In this document: piece after piece, positions 7,538-16,021 of the stretch
Layout: every line of letters begins with the position of its first letter
Position numbering within the stretch: position 1 is the first letter of the stretch
Origin: Acidobacteriota bacterium
GTDB lineage: Bacteria > Acidobacteriota > Terriglobia > Acidiferrales > UBA7541
DNA: 41,316 nucleotides
NCBI GenBank assembly: GCA_003223255.1
Contig: QHYJ01000087.1
Span: 1 to 41,316, forward strand
Direction of reading: 5' to 3'
Translations under genes and position numbers: made by a program
The notes under the pieces: generated by a model
Seen by the model: the letters and a program-made list of their open reading frames with translations, nothing else
Database searches by the model: none
What the model was told of the DNA's origin: nothing

Positions 7538-8491
7538 CTACTTCTTCTCACTCACCGTCCCCCACTCGAATCCTGCCACTTTCGTCAGCTTCGGAATAAT
7601 TTCGATGTGCCAGTGATAGTGATCGTTGATCTCCTCTCCGATCGGCGAAGTGTGAATCATGAAGTTATACGCCGGCAGGTCGAGCACTTCATCCAGCCGC
7701 ATCAACGTATCCTTGAGCATTCTTGCCAGGCTAGCGTAGATCGAGCTCTGGTTATTTTCGTACGACGAACTGTGCACTTTCGGCAGAAGCCACATTTCAA
7801 ACGGAAACCGCGGCGCGTACGGCGCCAGCGAGATGAACTGCTCGTTCTCTCCGATCACCCGCTCGCCGGTGTCCCGCTCCTGCCGGATGATGTCACAGAA
7901 AATGCATCGCTCCTTCTCGTCGTAATAATGCCAGCAGTTGTCCACTTCCTCGCGCACGCGTCGCGGAACGATGGGTAACGCGATTAGTTGCGAATGCGGA
8001 TGTTCGACTGTCGCTCCTGCCGCTTCTCCATGGTTCTTGAAGATCAAAATGTACCGGAAACGCTTGTCGTTTTTCAGGTCCAGCATGCGGTCCCGGTATC
8101 CCCACAACACATCTTCCACCGCGCGGTCGGGCAGCGTCGCCAGCGTCGACATGTGGTCCGGCGATTCGATGACCACCTCATGCGCGCCGATTCCGTTCAT
8201 CTTGTCGAACAAGCCCTCGCCTTCGCGGTCGAGATCCCCTTCGATTCCCAGTGCCGGAAAGCGGTTGGGCACCACCCGCAGCTTCCAGCCCGGGGTGTTC
8301 GCACCGCCGCCATTTCGCCCGTATACCAGCACTTCGGGCGGCGTCTTGGACTCATTCCCGCTGCAGAAGGGACAATTCTTCGGCTCGCGCGCGACCACGC
8401 TCTCACGCAAAAAATCATTTGGTCGCTTTCCCCGCTCGGTCGAAATAATCACCCATCGACCCGTGATGGGGTCTTTGCGTAACTCCGGCAA
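7538..8491 (-). CDS. galT: Galactose-1-phosphate uridylyltransferase (GalT)
   Basis: A HIT-superfamily nucleotidyl transferase of the Leloir pathway, exchanging UMP between UDP-glucose and galactose-1-phosphate. Visible motifs: zinc-site CPFC (C40, C43), the nucleophile motif EHPHSQ (H164, H166), a second CIFC pair (C196, C199) and NDHYHWHIEI near residues 289-298. It starts at a TTG at 8491, supported by a strong AGGAGGGG 6 bases upstream and by the conserved N-terminus. It ends in GFEWGTVSEKK, whereas relatives I know usually continue with a GFYINP-like segment, so the C-terminus seems cut short by some 15-25 residues. Cytosolic, 317 aa. Confidence 0.88.
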   Translation of the reverse strand: MPELRKDPITGRWVIISTERGKRPNDFLRESVVAREPKNCPFCSGNESKTPPEVLVYGRNGGGANTPGWKLRVVPNRFPALGIEGDLDREGEGLFDKMNGIGAHEVVIESPDHMSTLATLPDRAVEDVLWGYRDRMLDLKNDKRFRYILIFKNHGEAAGATVEHPHSQLIALPIVPRRVREEVDNCWHYYDEKERCIFCDIIRQERDTGERVIGENEQFISLAPYAPRFPFEMWLLPKVHSSSYENNQSSIYASLARMLKDTLMRLDEVLDLPAYNFMIHTSPIGEEINDHYHWHIEIIPKLTKVAGFEWGTVSEKK

Positions 8492-8641
8492 CTCTCTCCC
8501 CTCCTCGATTTGATTCTGGGTTGTCCCTGGAGGTGATTACTCAAAAGTGCTCATGCACCTGGTTCGAGAACCCACTCTGGCTTTCTTCCTCATCATCTCA
8601 TGGCGGGGCGATTTTTCGCACAGTCCATTCTCATCTGAATC

Positions 8642-10471
8642 TTATTGCCGTGGGTACGTAGATTCGCCCGAAGGGTCTCTCCGTTTCAGCGCCTTCACTT
8701 GCCCATTTTCCACGACGAACTCGAAAATGATGTCGGCAAACTGCGCCGTCCGGAACTGCAAACCCTTCACTGGAATGAGCTTCTGCGGTGGGCCACCCGG
8801 AAAAGACAGCGCCAGCCCGGCGCCCGACCGGTAAAGCACTTCGAATTTCACCTTGCCTGGCGTCAAGTACGTTCCAGCCAGTTTCTCCAGGAGCTTCGAC
8901 TCCAGCGCCGCGGGCTTGCGCGTGAACACCGCGTCCGCCTGGTCCAGCGACATCACCGCGCTATCAATGTCTCCCTGGGGATTCATCCGGAAGTTGACGG
9001 AAAACTTGCCGTATTGCTCGTCGTCCGGCGTGTCAAACCGGTCATAGTGAAAATGGCTCATAGGAAAATGGAATTCGTGAAATCCAAATTGCAACTGGTC
9101 GCCTTGTAATCCGATTTTCAAAATACCGTAGGCAGCATTTTCGTACTCGCCCGCATAATCGCCCAGAGCGTGCGACGGTTTCGTATTGGGCACGCGGTCG
9201 GCGCCCGCCTTCGTCCGCGACTCCGTGGCTGCCTTTTTGTTAGCGAGCCTCTGCTGCAACTGCCGCTGGCTCCACGGCGTTTGGTCCATGCCCAGCAGCC
9301 GCTCGTAGACGTTGTAGCTGATGATGTTGTAGAGCGGCGCGCTGTGATCGGTTTGAACCAGCACGATCACGCCGATTTTGTCATTGGGCATGAAGGAAAT
9401 CTGTGAGTGAAATCCCGGCAAGTCGCCACCATGAAAAGTGAGAAGCTTCCCGCGATAAGAGGCCGTCTGTCTGCCCATCCCATAAGCAGCATTGAGCACC
9501 TCCCAGTATCCCAACGCTTCTCCGGCGGCATTCGGCAAAGCGATCGCGGGCTGCATGGCGGCTTTCAACACGGTTGCTGGCAGCACTTGCTTCCCCCCGT
9601 ATTTCCCTTCGTTCATCAGCGCGATGAGCCAGCGCGAAAGCTCGTCAATATTGGAAATGATCGCTCCTGCCGGAGCAACGCCTTCCGTGTCCTCGTAATA
9701 AGGAATCTTGTACAGCTCGAAGGAATCGCGCTTTTCCCGGAAAGGCGCGCCGTAATCCGGCTGCTTCAGCATGTCAGCAATGGTGTAGCACGTCGTGCTC
9801 ATGTCCAGAGGCGTGAAGATCCTCTCCCGCACAAAATCTTCCCACTTCTTACCGGACTTCATTTCGATAATCTGTCCCACGGCCGCAAACATGAGGTTGT
9901 TGTACAGGAATGTCTCCCGCATCGGTTCCTGCGGTTCCAGGTACTTCAGCTTGTCAAACAACTCCTGGCGCGTGAAAGGCGACTTGAACCAGATCAAATC
10001 GTGCCGCGTCACACCTGTCCGGTGCGACAGCATGTCGCGCAGCGTCACGTTGTTGTTGAGCTCGTCGTTGTAAAACCGGATCTCCGGCACCGACTCGCGC
10101 ACGGGCTTGTCCCAAGTCAGTTTCCCTTCTTCCACCAGCATGCCCGCCGCCACCGCCGTGAACAATTTGGAGTTCGAGGCGATGGGCTGCATCGTCTTCG
10201 AAGTGAACGGCAGCTTCTTCTCGTAATCCCGATAGCCATAGCCCTTGGCGAAAACCAGCTTGTCTCCAACGACAATCCCTACGCCAACGCCCGGCGTGTT
10301 CCAGTCCTTCAGGGTCTGCTCCATGTACGCGTCGAATCCCTGCAGCTTCTTGGCAATATCCGCTTCCTGCCCTCGCGCACGGACACCAAGAGCGATTAGC
10401 GCAAGAGCAAACAAGGTAGGGCGAACGAAATTCGCAACGGAATGGAGGCGAAACTTGCTTACAGGAGTCAT
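8642..10471 (-). CDS. Secreted serine hydrolase, beta-lactamase/DD-peptidase (class C-like) family
   Basis: With the ATG at 10471 (AGAGGGG 7 bases upstream) the protein is 609 aa and starts with a signal peptide. The penicillin-binding fold carries all three active-site motifs: S99-x-x-K102 in ASNSK, Y190-x-N192 in LYNN, and H347-G-G. The last 150 residues form a beta-rich domain like the DUF3471 tail of such hydrolases. Members hydrolyse peptides, esters or D-amino-acid substrates; the family does not predict beta-lactam resistance. It probably acts in the periplasm or outside the cell. It lies alone between galT and an aminotransferase gene on the same strand. Confidence 0.88.
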   Translation of the reverse strand: MTPVSKFRLHSVANFVRPTLFALALIALGVRARGQEADIAKKLQGFDAYMEQTLKDWNTPGVGVGIVVGDKLVFAKGYGYRDYEKKLPFTSKTMQPIASNSKLFTAVAAGMLVEEGKLTWDKPVRESVPEIRFYNDELNNNVTLRDMLSHRTGVTRHDLIWFKSPFTRQELFDKLKYLEPQEPMRETFLYNNLMFAAVGQIIEMKSGKKWEDFVRERIFTPLDMSTTCYTIADMLKQPDYGAPFREKRDSFELYKIPYYEDTEGVAPAGAIISNIDELSRWLIALMNEGKYGGKQVLPATVLKAAMQPAIALPNAAGEALGYWEVLNAAYGMGRQTASYRGKLLTFHGGDLPGFHSQISFMPNDKIGVIVLVQTDHSAPLYNIISYNVYERLLGMDQTPWSQRQLQQRLANKKAATESRTKAGADRVPNTKPSHALGDYAGEYENAAYGILKIGLQGDQLQFGFHEFHFPMSHFHYDRFDTPDDEQYGKFSVNFRMNPQGDIDSAVMSLDQADAVFTRKPAALESKLLEKLAGTYLTPGKVKFEVLYRSGAGLALSFPGGPPQKLIPVKGLQFRTAQFADIIFEFVVENGQVKALKRRDPSGESTYPRQ

Positions 10472-10672
10472 GAGGACACCCCTCTTCAGAATTCCCGAGG
10501 ATTTTCGTCCCAGCATTCTATAGCCTCATCCTGAATTGGCAATAATCGTATCTCCGGAGTGAACTATAGCCAATCAAGTTCAAACCCCGCGGCCGCCATT
10601 CCCTGTTGGGCAAGCCGCGGGATGGTTGAGTCGTCTTTCTCTGTGAGCTCTCGGTTTTTTGTGGTCTCGGTG

Positions 10673-12022
10673 TTAACTGGATTTTTCTGTTTCGCGGAGG
10701 CACTCTTCCAAGGTACGAATAGCGAAGTCCGCCTGCTCTTCGTCAATGAGCAGCGGCGGCGACATGCGAATGGTGTTCTCACCCGAACTAAGTGTCAGCA
10801 GCCCCTTGTGAAATGCTTTGCTGACCACCGCGTCGCGAAGGTCCACCGCTTTTTCCTTGGTTTTCTGATCGCGCACGATTTCGATGCCGATCATCAAACC
10901 TTTGCCGCGCACGTCGCCGACAATCTTGAAGCGCTTGGGCCAATCGCCGATGTGCTCAAAGATGTATTCGCCCATCTTGCGCGCGTTTTCCATATATCCA
11001 TTTTCGATGAGGTCGAGCGTGGCCAGCGCCGAAGCAATGCAGACGGGATTGCCGCCGTAGGTCGTGCCGTGGGACCCCTTTTTCCAAGCCATCACGCTTT
11101 CCTTGGCGACAAACGCGCTCAGCGGCATGCCGCTGGCGATGCCCTTCGCGATGCACACGATGTCCGGCTCAATTCCGGCGTGTTCGTAGGCCCACCACTT
11201 GCCCGTACGCCCCACGCCGGATTGCACTTCGTCCACGATCAGCATAATGCCGTGGCGATTGCAGATGCGTTGCAATTCCTGCAGGAAAAATGCCGGCGCA
11301 GGGATGAATCCACCTTCGCCCTGAATCGGCTCGATGATGATGGCGGCAATTTCTTCCGGCGCGAACAAGCGCTTGAACATCTGCTGTTCGAGCAGCTCCA
11401 AAATTTCAGTCCCGCACGTCTCCGAAGTGTGGCCATGCGGGCAGCGATAGGCGTACGGGAATGGGATGTGCTCGACGCCACCAAGCAGCGTGCCGAAGTT
11501 TTTCCGCTGTGTGTTTTTCGACGCCGTCAGCGAAAGCGACCCGAGCGTGCGTCCATGGAAGCAGCCATAAAACGCGATGAGCTTATCGCGCTTGGTGGCG
11601 TAACGCGCCAGCTTGATTGCGCCTTCGACGGCTTCCGTGCCGGAATTGCCAAAGAACACTTTCTTGGCTTCTTTTCCCGGCATGGTGGCGACGAGCCGCT
11701 CGGCGAGTTGCGGCATGTGGTGGTGATAAAAATCCGTTCCGGAAATGTGAATCAGTTCCGCGGCCTGTTTCTGAATGGCTTCCACGACTTTCGGATGACA
11801 GTGCCCGGTTGAGCAAACGGCAATGCCGGCAGCAAAATCCAGGAACGAGTTTCCATCCACGTCTTCGACGATGGCGCCGTGGCCTTTCTTGGCCACCAGC
11901 GCGTATTCGCGAGTCAAGGACGGTGACATGAACTTGGCGTCCGCGACGATAACCTGCTGCGCCTTCGGGCCGGGCAGCGCGGTGATGAGTCGAGGTGTTT
12001 TTACTTCCAAAGTCGTTGGCAT
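10673..12022 (-). CDS. Class III PLP-dependent aminotransferase (GABA / acetylornithine type)
   Basis: A fold-type I aminotransferase of 449 aa, with the start placed at the ATG 12022 because GGGAGGAAGAA precedes it closely; the frame is open further upstream without a ribosome site. PLP-binding features: NSGTEA (126-131), the DEVQ aspartate (D264) and the Schiff-base Lys in IAKGIASGMP (K293). The sequence is nearest in style to 4-aminobutyrate or related omega-amino-acid aminotransferases; the exact donor cannot be read from the sequence. No arginine-biosynthesis gene lies nearby, which speaks against argD. The 160-base gap to cysS holds nothing clear. Confidence 0.85.
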   Translation of the reverse strand: MPTTLEVKTPRLITALPGPKAQQVIVADAKFMSPSLTREYALVAKKGHGAIVEDVDGNSFLDFAAGIAVCSTGHCHPKVVEAIQKQAAELIHISGTDFYHHHMPQLAERLVATMPGKEAKKVFFGNSGTEAVEGAIKLARYATKRDKLIAFYGCFHGRTLGSLSLTASKNTQRKNFGTLLGGVEHIPFPYAYRCPHGHTSETCGTEILELLEQQMFKRLFAPEEIAAIIIEPIQGEGGFIPAPAFFLQELQRICNRHGIMLIVDEVQSGVGRTGKWWAYEHAGIEPDIVCIAKGIASGMPLSAFVAKESVMAWKKGSHGTTYGGNPVCIASALATLDLIENGYMENARKMGEYIFEHIGDWPKRFKIVGDVRGKGLMIGIEIVRDQKTKEKAVDLRDAVVSKAFHKGLLTLSSGENTIRMSPPLLIDEEQADFAIRTLEECLRETEKSS

Positions 12023-12225
12023 TTCTTCCTCCCAGAAGAAAATCAGATTGGAGTGAATCAAAACTGCGCGGGGAAGAAGCAGGCGAAAAACAAAGCGGCC
12101 TCGGAGTTTCCGGAACCGGCCTGCAAGAAAAATTTATGCTAAGTCAACACCGAAGAGATTTGGCCGCAGAGCGGCCGGCGGGAAGAAACCCGGGAGGTAC
12201 GGGGGGCGAATTTTGAAATTCAAAG

Positions 12226-13665
12226 TCACTTGCGTTTCCAGCGGACGCTGCCATCCTTCGCGTCTTCCAAAATTATACCACGATCGGAGAGTTCTTTGCG
12301 GATGCGGTCGGCGGCGGCGAAATCGCGCCTTTTCTTGGCGGCAGTACGGTCGGCGATGAGTTTTTCAATTTCCGCGTCACTCAAGCCTGCTTCGGCGCTG
12401 CCATAGCCGAGCGCTTGCAATTTCGCGGCGTCGTGGTCTTCGAGCATGGCAAACACTTTGTCGAACGTGTTGAGAAATTGTAGCGTTGCAGCAACGTCGC
12501 CTTGGCGAAATTCGCTTTTGTCCATGGCGATATTCGCCTCGCGAACCAGATCAAAGACCGCCGCCAGCGCGCGCGCAGTGTTGAGATCGTCGGAAAGGCC
12601 GGCATCGAATTCTTCAGCTGCTTTGGCGATGCGAGCGGCCATGCCTCCCAGCCTCCCTGCCGGAAAATTCCTGTGCTTCAATCGGTCGGCGAAATTGCGC
12701 AGGCGCTCGACGGAGTTGGTAGCCTGCGTCAGGCCGTCAAAGGTGAAGTTGAGCTGCTTGCGATAGGGCACGCTGGCCAGGGCAAAACGCAAGGCAGAAG
12801 GCTTGTGACCTTTGGCGAAAAGATCGCGCAGCGTAAAAAAGTTGCCGAGCGACTTGGACATCTTCTCGCCGTCGACGAGCAAATGCTCGGCGTGCAGCCA
12901 ATAGCGCGCAAACGGCTTGCCAGTGGCGGCTTCGCTCTGTGCAATTTCGTTTTCATGATGCGGAAAGGCTAGGTCGATGCCGCCGGTGTGAATGTCAAGC
13001 GTTTCGCCTAGATATTTCATGGCCATGGCGGAGCATTCGATGTGCCAGCCGGGCCGGCCCGGGCCGATGGCGGTTTCCCAGAAATGCTCGCCGGGTTTGG
13101 GCGCTTTCCAGAGGGCAAAATCTCGCGCGCTTTCCTTTTCGTAGCGATCGTTGTCCACGCGCGCGCCGGCTTGAATGCCGGTGAGATCGATCTTGGAAAG
13201 CTTGCCGTAATTCGTAAATTTGGAGATGCGGTAGTAAATGGAGCCTTCGCTTGCGTAAGTGTAGGTATTCGCCTGCAGGCGCTGAATGAGCTGGACCATG
13301 TCGTCGATGTGATCGGTGGCGCGAATCCAATGCTCGGGAGCCTCGATGCTGAGCGTTTTGCAATCGTCGAAGAAAGCTTGCGCGAATTGCTCGGTGTACT
13401 CGCGGATGTTTCTTCCGGCTGCGGCGGCGTTCGCAATGATGCGGTCGTCCACATCGGTCAGATTTATGACGTGTTTGAGCTGGAAGCCGCGCAGCTTGAG
13501 GAAGCGACGCAGAATGTCCTGGAAGACAAAAGTGCGGTAATTGCCGATGTGGGCGTAGTCATAGACGGTCGGGCCGCAACTGTACATGCGCACCTCGCCG
13601 GGTTTCTGCGGAACGAAGGGTTCGACTTTTCCAGACAGAGTATTGTGGAGCTGGATTTCGGGCAT
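12226..13665 (-). CDS. cysS: Cysteinyl-tRNA synthetase
   Basis: Class I synthetase charging tRNA-Cys. The HIGH-type motif is HIGN (39-42) and the KMSKS loop is at 268-272. The catalytic zinc ligands are C30, C211, H236 and E240, matching C28, C209, H234, E238 of the E. coli enzyme with a 2-residue offset. Length 479 aa is normal. The frame is open for a further 96 codons upstream to 13953, but that part has no family match in character and the family start is at the ATG 13663-13665. The C-terminal helical and anticodon-binding regions are complete. It is about 6 kb from the tRNA-Cys gene, on the same strand. Confidence 0.97.
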   Translation of the reverse strand: MPEIQLHNTLSGKVEPFVPQKPGEVRMYSCGPTVYDYAHIGNYRTFVFQDILRRFLKLRGFQLKHVINLTDVDDRIIANAAAAGRNIREYTEQFAQAFFDDCKTLSIEAPEHWIRATDHIDDMVQLIQRLQANTYTYASEGSIYYRISKFTNYGKLSKIDLTGIQAGARVDNDRYEKESARDFALWKAPKPGEHFWETAIGPGRPGWHIECSAMAMKYLGETLDIHTGGIDLAFPHHENEIAQSEAATGKPFARYWLHAEHLLVDGEKMSKSLGNFFTLRDLFAKGHKPSALRFALASVPYRKQLNFTFDGLTQATNSVERLRNFADRLKHRNFPAGRLGGMAARIAKAAEEFDAGLSDDLNTARALAAVFDLVREANIAMDKSEFRQGDVAATLQFLNTFDKVFAMLEDHDAAKLQALGYGSAEAGLSDAEIEKLIADRTAAKKRRDFAAADRIRKELSDRGIILEDAKDGSVRWKRK

Positions 13666-13840
13666 CGGCGCTCGGTGCTCTTTCGGTTCGATTGGAGAAG
13701 CAATGGATTGTATCTGGAAGAGGGGCAAAGGAGGAAGTAAGGATGTAACGAGGTAAGGAGCTAAGGACAAGGCACGAGAAACCGTGCAAGCTTGCAGTCC
13801 AGCCTCCCGTCGCCCGATTATGCTCCAGCGCCCAAATGAA

Positions 13841-14707
13841 TCATTGCAGCAGAGAACGGATTTGCCTGAGTCGCTCTGCCAGATCCTGCTTTTCGGCCAG
13901 GACGCGCTGCGGGTTCGGTGTGAAGTCTCGCAGGGTTTGCGGTGCACCGGCAATCATCCGTTGCAGACTTGAAAGCGCGGAAGGGTTGCTGAGAACGCTC
14001 CCATAAGCAGAAGCGATTTGTGCCAAAGCCGAGGATGCTCTTTCGTCTAACCCGGCTGCTGGGATTTCAAATTCCCGCTTCACACCAGACTGCCAGTCGA
14101 GACCGTCCAGGCCGAGTGGGCTGAGGGCTTTTCGGAGCATACATTTCTGTTCCGGGGATAGATTGTCCACGTGTAGCGCAAAGGCGACGGCCCCTAAGAT
14201 GAGCGGCAAGGAGATTTTTGGCTACGAGGGTGGCGAAAAGCGTTCCGCCGTTTGCCACATCATGTGAGAAGTGTACGCCTGAGCATGCGCACGGCGCCGT
14301 CCTTGTCGCCATTCTGCAAGAGGCGAAAGGCGTAGAGCACATTGAGTCGACCCAAGGTCAACGCCTTGCGGACATAGTCCGCCGGGTGCGTCCGGCCCGA
14401 GCGCGTAGTCTATGCCCCAATCGCAGTTCGGGATGGCAGTGCCGCGCGCCATGGTCTCGACGGCGGACTTGTTCTTTGCCGCGAGATCCTGGTACTTCAA
14501 GTCGTCGTAGGGTGCGGTGCCGTCGAGGATGGCGTTCAGCTCTTTTGCCTGTTGGTCAGTGATCACGGAATCCTGCATTTCCGCGAAAGCCGACCAATAG
14601 CGCAAGGCAGCGTTCTCGCCGAGAGGCACGTTTTGCTGAGCAACGGCAGAGCCAACCTGCAGGGCCGCAAACAGAATCAGTACCAAAATGAGACGCAGAA
14701 CTTTCAT
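13841..14707 (-). pseudogene. Secreted protein of unknown function, split by three compensating +1 frameshifts
   Basis: The gene starts at an ATG overlapping the anti-sigma stop (ATGA), with a clean signal peptide ending near AVAQQ. It is coding to about 14395 in one frame. A second frame carries ADYVRKALTLGRLNVLYAFR, a third carries SHDVANGGTLFATLVAKNLL, and the first frame returns from about 14205 to the end at 13841. Each junction needs one base removed: a C in CCC near 14388, a C in CTTCTC near 14271, a G in GGGG near 14205. The restored protein is about 287 aa. It looks like the third gene of sigma/anti-sigma operons. Either decayed, or the assembly has homopolymer errors. Confidence 0.65.
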
Positions 14708-15111
14708 AGCTTAAAATTCTCCTTACCAAGCGCATTGGGCACGCTTTGTTTGCCTTCTGATTGGGGGACTGGTTGGTGCTGAAAAGAAAGCCGGTCGACG
14801 GCCTCCTTGAAAGGAGGCGCATCAGCCAATATTGCATTGGCTCGGCCGATAGTCAGAGACTGTGAGTTTGTAAGTGGCGGAGCAATGGCCCCACTCCCGC
14901 TGGCTCCCGGCGGTTGAGTGGGCTTGAAGCGATGCGGCAACCATGGGAGGGCCAAAACTAAGACCGCCGTGCAGGCCGCGGCCCATGCCGTTAGTACAAA
15001 AGGACGCCGGACCGCACGTGGGTGCTTTTTCAGCTGCAGGGACTCCGGGGCCGGAAGGGGCCGAAACTCCTTCAAAAAGCGCTCGAATTGCTCATCATCG
15101 AGAGTTGGCAC
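14704..15111 (-). CDS. Putative membrane-anchored anti-sigma factor
   Basis: A 135-residue protein with a short acidic cytoplasmic N-terminus (DDEQFERFLKEFRPLP), a basic stretch, one membrane helix (about residues 37-58) and a proline-rich then acidic outside part. There is no zinc-binding HxxxCxxC motif, so it is not a ZAS-type anti-sigma. The role is inferred from context: it overlaps the end of the sigma gene by 17 bases, and AGGAGG lies 7 bases before its GTG start at 15111. It is coupled by ATGA to the next gene. Confidence 0.6.
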   Translation of the reverse strand: MPTLDDEQFERFLKEFRPLPAPESLQLKKHPRAVRRPFVLTAWAAACTAVLVLALPWLPHRFKPTQPPGASGSGAIAPPLTNSQSLTIGRANAILADAPPFKEAVDRLSFQHQPVPQSEGKQSVPNALGKENFKL

Positions 15112-15799
15112 GGCAGTCCTCCTCGGCACGCATAGCCTCGCGCAGCTTGGCAAGAGCATAGCGGTAGCGCGAGGCTGCAGTGTTCGCGCTGATACGCAGA
15201 ACTTCGGCGATTTGCGAAAACGTGAATTCTCCCCCGATGTGAAGAATGGTCACTTCCCGCTGGACCCGCTGGTCCTCGGGAAGTGACCACAGGGCGCGCC
15301 GCAACGCCAGCTCTGCGGCATAGTCTCGATTGGGCGGTTCGAACCAAGCCGATCCCGCGTCCAACTCCACGTCGCGCTGACGAGCCTTGCGATCGTTCAG
15401 GACCGCATTGCGCACACAAGTGAACAGATATGCTTTCGCATCCGTTGCGTCGCGAAGCGCGCGGTTTTCAAGGAGTTTCAAGAACACCTGATGGACCGCA
15501 TCCTGAGCGCGACTCCGCTCGCCGCTGAGCGCTGCGCAAAGACTATCACGTCTCCAGAGCAAGTAGCCCAGAAGGCCGCCTACCAAAAGCGTGGCGCCCA
15601 AGAACCACCGCCACGCAGGGATACCCATTAGCCCGACAATCAGGATTTCCATCACAACCACAAATTCAACGGGATGACCCGTCCATACGCCCGCACCGAA
15701 ATTGCCGTAAGGAACTACCTCCAGGGGGTGGCGGTCCTGGTTCGAGCGAGGAACCACCTCACTCAAAGGGGGGCGCCGAAAAGTGGCATAAGCTTTCAT
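15095..15799 (-). CDS. ECF-like sigma factor with membrane-like N-terminal segment and shortened region 2
   Basis: Residues about 99-145 (QDAVHQVFLKLLEN, then AKAYLFTCVRNAVLNDRKAR) match the second half of sigma region 2. Residues 168-222 (LPEDQR, then SQIAEVLRISANTAASRYRY) match region 4 with its helix-turn-helix. The usual start of region 2 is missing. In its place residues 44-82 are strongly hydrophobic and look like two membrane helices. Within region 4 a 9-bp near-perfect tandem repeat (15256-15273) adds VQR after LPEDQR. AAGGAG stands 9 bases before the ATG 15799; the frame is open 40 codons further up. It could be a membrane-tethered regulator or a damaged sigma fused to another gene's end. 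Confidence 0.7.
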   Translation of the reverse strand: MKAYATFRRPPLSEVVPRSNQDRHPLEVVPYGNFGAGVWTGHPVEFVVVMEILIVGLMGIPAWRWFLGATLLVGGLLGYLLWRRDSLCAALSGERSRAQDAVHQVFLKLLENRALRDATDAKAYLFTCVRNAVLNDRKARQRDVELDAGSAWFEPPNRDYAAELALRRALWSLPEDQRVQREVTILHIGGEFTFSQIAEVLRISANTAASRYRYALAKLREAMRAEEDCRANSR

Positions 15800-16021
15800 A
15801 AGCCTGTTCTCCTTGAGGCGTCCGAGAAAAATACCCCAGACGCTCCATGTGGTTTCTAAAAGTAAGACAACCGAGTAGAGCAGACTTGTCTGGAACTGGG
15901 AACTTTGGCTTCGGGCCATGCGTACACCTTGCTAGGCGCTCGTCCGCCCTAGGCTGGCGCCTGTCTACCTAGCCCTTATGATTCGGATTCCCCGCGATTG
16001 CCGCGGGCAGGGAGCGCAAAG

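Noticed and set aside
9407-10399. Long plus-strand open frame (330 codons) over the serine hydrolase gene
   Set aside because: It is antisense to a gene with all catalytic motifs, and its product is rich in Arg/His without any domain; a shadow of high G+C codon use.
10559-11812. Long plus-strand open frame (417 codons) over the aminotransferase gene
   Set aside because: Antisense to a clear PLP enzyme; no motif of its own.
13666-13953. 96-codon N-terminal extension of CysS
   Set aside because: No ribosome site, no coding character, and the conserved CysS start is at 13665.
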